A stretch of 28,580 nt of DNA from an uncultured Lachnospiraceae bacterium (GTDB lineage: Bacteria; Bacillota; Clostridia; Lachnospirales; Lachnospiraceae), in NCBI GenBank assembly GCA_910579495.1, contig CAJTVD010000053.1:1-28580 (forward strand), given 5' to 3'. Numbering within the stretch: position 1 is the stretch's first letter; every line of letters starts with the position of its first letter. This document shows positions 14,805-21,039 of this stretch, in pieces. A program made the translations under genes and the position numbers. The notes under the pieces were generated by a model. The model worked only from the letters and a program-made list of their open reading frames with translations, made no database searches and was not told the DNA's origin.

Positions 14805-17384
14805 TCACCGCAGCTGGCTCATGACCCTGAGCATTTTGCGGATGTCCACAGGTTTCGCCAAGTGCTCATTCATCCCTGCATCCTTTGCCAATGCGATGTC
14901 CTCTTCAAAAGCATTCGCCGACAGCGCTATGATAGGTACAGCCTGTGCGTCCCTCCGTCCCAGGCCGCGGATCACCCGTGCCGCCTCATATCCGCTCATA
15001 ACAGGCATCATCAAATCCATGAGCACACAGTCAAATGTCCCCGGGGCGGATGCCCCAAATACATCCACGGCGGCTTTTCCATCATTGGCAGTAACAACCT
15101 CCGCCCCTGCTTCCCTGAGCAGGTACTCTACGATCTCACAATTGATCTCATTATCCTCCACCAAAAGGACACGCATACCGGCAATATTGCCCTGCCCATC
15201 CTGCTCCTCCTCCACAGGCTGCCCGCCCCAGGCCTCATCCACCCGGATGTGCAGCGTAATTTGTACCACACTTCCCCTGCCCACCTGGCTGTCTATCTTA
15301 ATCGTCCCTTTCATCTGGTCTACCAGTTTTTTTACGATAGACATCCCAAGGCCGACGCCGTTATAGTCGGTCCTGGCTCCCTGATGTTCCTGGGTGAAAG
15401 GCTCAAAAATATGCTTCTTGAAATCCTCCCCGATACCAATCCCGGTATCTTCAACCACAAACTGGTAGTTTGCAGCCCCATCCTGGAACGCAGTTTCCTT
15501 TACCCGGACATATACAGAGCCATGGGGCCTGTTATACTTAAGCCCGTTGTCAATGACATTCATCAGGATTTGCTTTAGATGCAGCGGATTTCCAATAACG
15601 CTGCTATGCTGCAGGCTGGCCTCCTCCAGCACCAGGCAAATCCCCCTCTCCTGTGCCTGGGCAGACAAGACCTTGATACAGTCTTCCAATGTATCATATA
15701 GGCTGAACGTTTCCTCTACCGCCGCCGGCCTTCCGCTCTCCAGCTTACTCACCTGGAGGACATCGTTCACCAGGGACAGCAGATGCTCTGTTGACACACG
15801 GATCTTATCCCTGCACTCCCTCTGGCGCTCCAGGTCCTTCTGGCTTTTCTCCATAATGGCCAGCATTCCCAAAATCCCGTTAATGGGTGTGCGCAAGTCA
15901 TGGGACATATGGGAAAGGAATTCACTTTTTGCCGAATTGGCCCGCCTGACCTTCTCCAGCAGCTCCATGATGGCCTGGTCCTGTTTCCTCTTTGCCTCCA
16001 TGATCTCGGTGATGTCCTGATGGTATCCGTTCAGGCAGACGCCCGGTTTTCTGAATGTTTTATCCGGCACACCGCCGCAGCGCACATAAATTTTTCCCAG
16101 CTTTGGATGGTTCCAGGGATAATTCACCTCTGAACGTCCCTTTTCCAGTATCTCCAGTACCGCCCCCTGTACCATCTCCACATAGTCCGGCTCAATATTT
16201 TCAAACCAGTGCCGGTAGCATTCCTCCGGCCCAATTTCGTCAGGTACCCCCAGGAGAATCCGCATGGTCCGGTCTGCGTACATCCTGGGCTGGCAGCCTT
16301 CCTCCAGCTCAATCGTCCAGATGCCGGTCCTGGCACCCTCCAGGATATCCTCCAAACTCTGCCTGGCCTCCAGTTTGTACTTTTCCTCCTGCTCAACAAC
16401 CGCATTCACATCCCGTTGGGCCATGATCGCACAGTGCTTTTCCTCTGTCTTTTCCGTTGCGGAAAAATGGATCTCCAGGTGCTTCAGCCTGGAAGGGCTG
16501 TCTTTCACCTGGTACCGCACAGAGAACTTCTTTTTCGTCCGTAGCTGGGCAAGCACATAATCCCTTTTGGTCACAGCCAGGAGCCGGTCCTGGTCCCTGG
16601 GGACCACATACCTGGAAATATACCACTCCATGGCAGCCTGATAGCCGTCCCCAAAGCGGGAGGCCCAATCCATCCCCATCCGTTCACTGTGCCGGTATGT
16701 CTCACATTCCCCGGTATCGAAGTTCACCTGATAGATGCCCAGGTAATCCACGCTGAGCGCATGGAGGACATTATAGCTCCGCTTTTGGAGCTCACGGACC
16801 AGATTGCGCCGCTTTAGGGAAGATACGATAAAATATGCTGCCGTCTGGAGCATATTCGATGCATACTCCAGGGACTTAACCGGCGGGTTATCCACGCCAT
16901 AAAAGCCGATTACCTCTTTGCCGTCATAAAGAGGGACCACCACAAGGGAATAGATGCCCTGCCGCTTCAGGTTCTCATACTGAAGGGGTTCGGACTCCCT
17001 GATTTCTTCCAGGCTCCCAATAACAATATGCCCGCCCACGCTGAAATCCCGGTACCAGCTTGCACACACCTCCGGAGGGACATTTTGAAGATTGTCTTTT
17101 TCCGGCTCCACGCCGTCAGCCACCCATTCATAGGTGTTGTCATCACAACCGTCTCCGTTCCGCTCAAATATATAAATCCGGTCTCCCTTTAGCGCTTTTC
17201 CCAGATGTTCCAGCAGCACCTCCAGAGACTGGTCTGAAGACTCCTCCATCAGGGCAACACGGATGCCCTCATTGATAACTGCCTCCAGATCCTGGACGCT
17301 CCGCATGCCACTGTCCTGCCCATCTTCCCTAATGGGCAAAGTTTCACCTCCGGCCCGCCCTAAAAGCCCTCCTGAATAGTCCAT
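14805..17384 (-). CDS. Cytoplasmic hybrid histidine kinase with GAF and PAS-like sensors, 859 aa
   Basis: No transmembrane segment is visible. A GAF domain comes first (about residues 45-200: LGKALKGDRIYIFERNGDG, then VVVPLYDGKEVIGFYGVDNP), followed by one or two PAS-like regions (about 215-460). HisKA is at SHMSHDLRTPINGILG (phospho-His about 493), then HATPase_c (VEDTGIGIG, GVGLGMSIVKKLV). A complete receiver ends the protein (LLVEDNEINCE, phospho-Asp about 786 in LMDLMMPVMSG, Lys in LAKPVD). I chose the ATG at 17384: it has GGAGGG 8 bases upstream, and the open frame continuing to 17567 crosses a good promoter. Probably co-transcribed with the membrane kinase downstream. Confidence 0.9.
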   Translation of the reverse strand: MDYSGGLLGRAGGETLPIREDGQDSGMRSVQDLEAVINEGIRVALMEESSDQSLEVLLEHLGKALKGDRIYIFERNGDGCDDNTYEWVADGVEPEKDNLQNVPPEVCASWYRDFSVGGHIVIGSLEEIRESEPLQYENLKRQGIYSLVVVPLYDGKEVIGFYGVDNPPVKSLEYASNMLQTAAYFIVSSLKRRNLVRELQKRSYNVLHALSVDYLGIYQVNFDTGECETYRHSERMGMDWASRFGDGYQAAMEWYISRYVVPRDQDRLLAVTKRDYVLAQLRTKKKFSVRYQVKDSPSRLKHLEIHFSATEKTEEKHCAIMAQRDVNAVVEQEEKYKLEARQSLEDILEGARTGIWTIELEEGCQPRMYADRTMRILLGVPDEIGPEECYRHWFENIEPDYVEMVQGAVLEILEKGRSEVNYPWNHPKLGKIYVRCGGVPDKTFRKPGVCLNGYHQDITEIMEAKRKQDQAIMELLEKVRRANSAKSEFLSHMSHDLRTPINGILGMLAIMEKSQKDLERQRECRDKIRVSTEHLLSLVNDVLQVSKLESGRPAAVEETFSLYDTLEDCIKVLSAQAQERGICLVLEEASLQHSSVIGNPLHLKQILMNVIDNGLKYNRPHGSVYVRVKETAFQDGAANYQFVVEDTGIGIGEDFKKHIFEPFTQEHQGARTDYNGVGLGMSIVKKLVDQMKGTIKIDSQVGRGSVVQITLHIRVDEAWGGQPVEEEQDGQGNIAGMRVLLVEDNEINCEIVEYLLREAGAEVVTANDGKAAVDVFGASAPGTFDCVLMDLMMPVMSGYEAARVIRGLGRRDAQAVPIIALSANAFEEDIALAKDAGMNEHLAKPVDIRKMLRVMSQLR

Positions 17385-17531
17385 AAGCCTGCCCTCCATA
17401 CAGACCGCTTTCCAGCCGCAAAACTCATAATAACCTTCCCTGCGGAGAGATTCTTCAGCGGAAAGCACTGTTGCGGAATATCGATGTATTCCCGTTTTTT
17501 TCCCGTTACTTCGCCCTAAAAACCTAAAATT
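17385..17531 (-). other. Long 5' leader of the kinase pair
   Basis: About 147 bases lie between the promoter and the kinase start. GCTTTCC and GGAAAGC form a 7-bp inverted repeat around about 45 bases, the second arm lying shortly before the ribosome binding site. I tried and failed to match it to a known riboswitch. Confidence 0.3.
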
Positions 17532-17538
17532 CTGTGTT

Positions 17539-17567
17539 ATAATACCACATGCCCCCAACCACGTCAA
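17539..17567 (-). promoter_or_regulatory. SigA-type promoter of the histidine kinase pair
   Basis: TTGACG (17562-17567), an exact 17-base spacer and TATTAT (17539-17544) on the minus strand. It overlaps the stop codon of the Rpn remnant. It also decides the kinase start, since translation must begin downstream of it. Confidence 0.7.
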
Positions 17568-18113
17568 TACAAAAGGAAAGCCCGGTAAAGCTGCTGCCGG
17601 AAGCTCCGGTCAGATAAAGCCCTCCTTAAATCCTCCTCCCTGACCTGATTTTCCTCCATCCATTTTTCAACACTTTCTATATCCGTTTCCCCGGAAAGCA
17701 CTTTCAGCATCCTGATCAGCGCCCCTTTATGTACAATCTTCCTTTGGGAACGGTATCCCTCCCCTTCTGCCAGGAAGTCCACCACAATGCGCATATCGCT
17801 TTGGAACATCTTCCTGGTTTCTTCCGGCAGGAACCGCATTTCAAATACATGGAGCTTCATTTCATCTATATACTTCCATTTCTCCTCTTGGAGCTCCCGT
17901 TTCCTGAACAGCCTCCGGGTACTGCGGCTGCTTTTCCACCTGCGTTCCCCCCAATAAAGCACAAAAGCAATCACAGGGAAGAGATTTGGCAGTTTACTTT
18001 CGTACTGCTCCCGGTATACGGCTCCTGCATACCCCGCTTTTCTTAAAAGCATTTTCCCATCAGTGCTGCTTTGGTTTCTCCACAATATCCTTTATCTCTT
18101 CTGGCCTCTTCAT
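17564..18113 (-). pseudogene. Remnant of an Rpn-family nuclease (PD-(D/E)XK transposase-like)
   Basis: The long frame (173 codons from a TTG, 17564-18085) matches the C-terminal part of Rpn/putative-transposase proteins of Lachnospiraceae: YREQYESKLPNLFPVIAFVLYWGERRW, then VFEMRFLPEETRKMFQSDMRIVVDFL. The N-terminal nuclease core is missing. Just upstream, in another frame, an ATG at 18113 with AAGGAG gives MKRPEEIKDIVEKPKQH and stops at 18060, which resembles the usual N-terminus of the family. The simplest reading is an internal deletion removing the catalytic region and shifting the frame. The family call comes from memory of its motifs. Confidence 0.65.
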
Positions 18114-18627
18114 CCGCACTCCTTTCCACAGGCAGGGCCAGCTTCTTCCTCCTGGAAAGGATTTCCATGCCCCCTGCCTTATTTTAAATGGGTAATAAAG
18201 CAAGGATTCTAAAACAGATAGCACCCCTTGCCGGGAATGCCTGTTAGAACTTCAGATAATAGAACGAATTTCCGTTAGAATTTCTATGCTTTCCTTTATT
18301 GTACCAAAGCCTTAAGAGAACCGTCAACAGGGGGATTTATAAAATTTTGATAAATGCACCCGGGAATTGGGGGAATGATTTTTGTGAGAAATAAATTTCC
18401 CAACTTTCCAAAATATAGAAAATATGGTATGCTTAAAATATTAGGAAAGTACCTGCCGAATTTCAGGACAATATCCGATCATTTCGGTACATTTTGGCCT
18501 GAATTTTTTTTACTTTCCTAATCTTTCGGCGGCAATAAGCCGATAACAGTATAGAAAACAAAGGAATTGTCCGGCAATTGCTTTGCCAATTTATTCTTAA
18601 CAATTCCCAACCAAGGAGGGTGATTTT
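18114..18627. other. 0.5-kb intergenic region with nested inverted repeats
   Basis: No gene is visible. ATTAGGAAAGTA (18440-18451) and TACTTTCCTAAT (18511-18522) are a perfect 12-bp inverted repeat enclosing smaller ones (AATTTCAGG/CCTGAATT and CCGA/TCGG) and an eight-T run. Nearer the start codon, GGAATTGT and ACAATTCC (8 bp) enclose GGCAA/TTGCC. The region has AT-rich stretches and a possible SigD-type promoter. Confidence 0.6.
18519..18546 (+). promoter_or_regulatory. Candidate SigD (sigma-28) promoter of the 204-aa gene
   Basis: GCCGATAA (18539-18546) matches the motility-sigma -10 very closely. TAAT (18519-18522) lies 16 bases upstream, one base off the usual TAAA-N15 arrangement. It overlaps the right arm of the 12-bp inverted repeat. 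The leader would be about 75 bases. Confidence 0.4.
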
Positions 18628-19242
18628 ATGAGCGTAAACGGAGTTACAAGTGCCAGTGATGTATACAGCACCTATGCTGCCCAGAACCAGAGCACCAAAA
18701 CCGAAACCAAAAAGGACACAGGGAAAGGGACAGCCGCTGAATCTGCCGGCGCAGTGTACGAGTCCTCTTCCAAAAAACCTGCTTCCACCACAAAGAGCTA
18801 CAAGCCCGATATGAAGACAGTGGCAAAGCTCCAGGCGGACGCAGACGCAAGGACGGCACAGTTAAAGAGCCTTGTAGAGAAGATGATAACCAAACAGGGG
18901 GAAACCTATGGCAAGGCCAACGATATCTGGAGCTTTTTGTCCAAAGGCAACTTCACTGTTGACGCCGCTACCAAGGCACAGGCACAGGCTGACATTGCTG
19001 AAGACGGCTACTGGGGCGTTAACCAGACCTCACAGCGTATTCTTGATTTCGCCACAGCTTTAACCGGCGGTGACCCCAGCAAAATCGAAAAGATGCGCTC
19101 CGCTTTCTTAAAAGGCTACAAACAGGCAGAAAAGACCTGGGGCGGAAATCTTCCTGAGATTTCCAAGCAGACCTATGATGCTGTTTTGAAAGGCTTTGAC
19201 AAGATGGCTTCCGATGCTGGCATTGAAACCGAAACCGAATAA
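18628..19242 (+). CDS. Conserved protein of unknown function, 204 aa
   Basis: No signal peptide or membrane segment is seen. The N-terminal 60 residues are low-complexity, rich in Ser, Thr and Lys (MSVNGVTSASDVYSTYAAQ ... KKPASTTKSYKPD). The rest is a helical domain with LQADADARTAQLKSLVEKM, DIAEDGYWGVNQTSQRILDFA and TWGGNLPEISKQTYDAVLKGF. I recall homologues in Lachnospiraceae and Clostridium but no function. Its N-terminal style is reminiscent of flagellar hook/rod accessory proteins, and a SigD-like promoter lies upstream; together these hint at a motility regulon link, which is inference. GGAGGG lies 7-8 bases before the ATG, and a strong terminator follows. Confidence 0.8.
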   Translation: MSVNGVTSASDVYSTYAAQNQSTKTETKKDTGKGTAAESAGAVYESSSKKPASTTKSYKPDMKTVAKLQADADARTAQLKSLVEKMITKQGETYGKANDIWSFLSKGNFTVDAATKAQAQADIAEDGYWGVNQTSQRILDFATALTGGDPSKIEKMRSAFLKGYKQAEKTWGGNLPEISKQTYDAVLKGFDKMASDAGIETETE

Positions 19243-19256
19243 GAACCTCAACAAAG

Positions 19257-19285
19257 AAAGGCTCCTCTTTTAAGGAGCCCTTTCT
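19257..19285. terminator. Bidirectional terminator between convergent genes
   Basis: GGCTCCT and AGGAGCC form a 7-bp stem with a 6-nt loop, flanked by an A-rich side and CTTTCTTA. It works for the 204-aa gene and, from the other side, for the glycan operon. Confidence 0.8.
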
Positions 19286-19354
19286 TATGTGATAGCGGTT
19301 TTTGCCATTCTCTGCGCCGGTTTATGCCGGGTATAAACGCAGATCTATTTACAG

Positions 19355-20074
19355 CTATAAGGCATCAATGATTTTGTCTTCCCCGATCCCAAGCTGCCTT
19401 AGCTGCTTTCTGGGCTCATGGGTTTCCTTCATGGTTATCAATATGGAAAAATCCCCTTGCCCCTCCAGGGTCTTTAGTTCCTCCGGCTTATAAACAGGCA
19501 GCCCCAGGATACGGGTAAGATGCTTTTCCGGTGAATTATCCAGAAATCCGGCAGCTTCCCAGTTCCTGCCCCTGGGTGCTGTTTCCAGTTCCTTTCCCAT
19601 TCTCTGCCCGATCTTTCCTGCCCCAAATAAATACAGGCGTTGCTTTTTCTGCCCTTCCTGCATCTTTTTCTTGATCATGGTAGAGCTGGTGCTTTGGGTA
19701 TAGGGCAGAAAAACGATATCCGAGCCAACCTGCTGCAGGGCTTTCTTTTCCTCCTCCCATTCATGCCCATGGTCATCACCGGAAAAATAGGCATCATAAT
19801 GGTAAAGCTTCCAGGCATCCATTTTCACTGTGTTGGAAAAATCTACCTTCACTACTTCATCCACTTCTTTTATGGCGGCAACGATGGCGATCCGTTCTTC
19901 AAAAGGAATGTAAGGGCTTTTTCCTTTAAAGTGCGCCACCAGCTGGTCTGTCAGCACGCCTGCCAGTAAATATTCGCTTTGTTCTTTGGCACGGCGTATC
20001 AGGTTTAAATGGCCTATGTGAAACAGGTCATAGACGCCGGGGACGTAACCTTTTTTGTACTTTTCTGACTGCAC
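19355..20074 (-). CDS. TagD-like cytidylyltransferase fused to a Rossmann-like module, 239 aa
   Basis: The first 135 residues are a nucleotidyltransferase of the glycerol-3-phosphate cytidylyltransferase type: GVYDLFHIGHLNLIRRA holds the HIGH motif (19-22), and TQSTSSTMI is the C-terminal signature equivalent to the RTxGISTT motif. It would make CDP-glycerol or a similar CDP-alcohol from CTP. Residues about 147-239 are a second module (LYLFGAGKIG, FLDNSPEK, YKPEEL, QLRQLGIGEDKI) that TagD itself, about 130 residues, does not have. The GTG at 20074 with GGAAGG 8 bases upstream is preferred to a TTG at 20098. It is the last gene of the operon. The substrate alcohol cannot be decided. Confidence 0.85.
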   Translation of the reverse strand: MQSEKYKKGYVPGVYDLFHIGHLNLIRRAKEQSEYLLAGVLTDQLVAHFKGKSPYIPFEERIAIVAAIKEVDEVVKVDFSNTVKMDAWKLYHYDAYFSGDDHGHEWEEEKKALQQVGSDIVFLPYTQSTSSTMIKKKMQEGQKKQRLYLFGAGKIGQRMGKELETAPRGRNWEAAGFLDNSPEKHLTRILGLPVYKPEELKTLEGQGDFSILITMKETHEPRKQLRQLGIGEDKIIDAL

Positions 20075-20094
20075 TGTATTCGCCTTCCTTCCCC

Positions 20095-21009
20095 TCAACT
20101 AAAATACCGCATCGCCTCTTTGGCCATACATTCACCCAATGATCCCCTGTCGTAAAAGTCTGTATTATCTTTTGAGCAGCATACATTTCTCCGTATGATT
20201 TTCGCCGGGTTTCCTGCTATAACTACTTCCTCTGGGAACGACGTGGAAGTAACCGCCATTGTTCCTACAATACTGTTATCTCCAATTGAGGCATTTCCAA
20301 GCAGTACCGCCCCTTGGCATAGCCATACATGATTTCCAATGCTTATGCTTCCAGAAGGGTTCATCCGCTCTCCTGTATTTTTATCAAAAATATGGTGCCC
20401 GTCATGGTTTCTCAATACAATCTGTTGCGAAAAAAGGCACTCTTTTCCAATCAGCACTTTCCCTCCTGTAACATAAATACTGGCCTCCCCAATTTCTGTC
20501 CCTTCACCAATAGTACATATGGCAGAATTGCCACAGGAGATTCTTAGCCTTCCCACACTTACGCTTTTGCCTATCTGCACCAGATTATTTCCCCCCTGGA
20601 AAGTAATCAATACCGAATCTTCAATATCCCTGGTAAACACAACCCTGTTTCCGTTGCCATCACAATAAGAGGTTTCTCCTGTCTCTCTCAGTTCTTTTCC
20701 TGAAATTGCATAATCCAAAGAAACTACCTGGCTTATATGAGCAAAGGGAAGCTGAAACCGTACCATCATGCTACTGATAGACTGATAATTCCGGGGATTG
20801 CCGGAAAAGACAATAACAAATACATTTTCCAGCTCCTTTAACCTGCCCGGTGAGATTACTTCTATTCCATCATATTGATCCCCTATCTGTTCCCATTTCA
20901 TATCACTAAGATAGTCTAAACGGATTTTTTCCGGAATCCGTGCTTTTACATAATCATAATACTGCCCGATTCCATATCCTACTATGTATTGGTATTGGGA
21001 TAATTCCAT
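20095..21009 (-). CDS. Left-handed beta-helix acyltransferase with N-terminal Rossmann-like module, 304 aa
   Basis: The C-terminal half (about residues 145-270) is a hexapeptide-repeat beta-helix (IGKSVSVGRL, IGEGTEIGEASIYVTGG, IGNHVWLCQGAVLLGNASIGDNSIVG, AGNPAKIIRR) like O-acetyltransferases of capsule and LPS clusters. A conserved His pair is in LRNHDGHHI. It probably acetylates a sugar using acetyl-CoA in the cytosol. The N-terminal 100 residues (YIVGYGIGQYYDYV, ISPGRLKEL, FVIVFSG) look like a divergent copy of the module found C-terminally in the neighbours. The stop is 20 bases upstream of the next gene's GTG. It begins 30 bases after the LicD fusion. Confidence 0.82.
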   Translation of the reverse strand: MELSQYQYIVGYGIGQYYDYVKARIPEKIRLDYLSDMKWEQIGDQYDGIEVISPGRLKELENVFVIVFSGNPRNYQSISSMMVRFQLPFAHISQVVSLDYAISGKELRETGETSYCDGNGNRVVFTRDIEDSVLITFQGGNNLVQIGKSVSVGRLRISCGNSAICTIGEGTEIGEASIYVTGGKVLIGKECLFSQQIVLRNHDGHHIFDKNTGERMNPSGSISIGNHVWLCQGAVLLGNASIGDNSIVGTMAVTSTSFPEEVVIAGNPAKIIRRNVCCSKDNTDFYDRGSLGECMAKEAMRYFS

Positions 21010-21039
21010 TTTGACCTCCCATATTTTTCTATATCATGT

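Noticed and set aside
14604..15578. Plus-strand open frame of 324 codons
   Set aside because: Antisense to the two histidine kinases; composition is typical of a reversed coding strand (many His, Pro, Leu) with no recognisable motif.
17385..17531. Known riboswitch in the kinase leader, such as a cyclic-di-GMP type
   Set aside because: I could not match the conserved core bases of any class I know; only one 7-bp inverted repeat is clear.
17385..17567. N-terminal extension of the cytosolic kinase to the first possible start
   Set aside because: The extension begins inside the -35 box of a good promoter and lacks a ribosome binding site; the ATG at 17384 has one.
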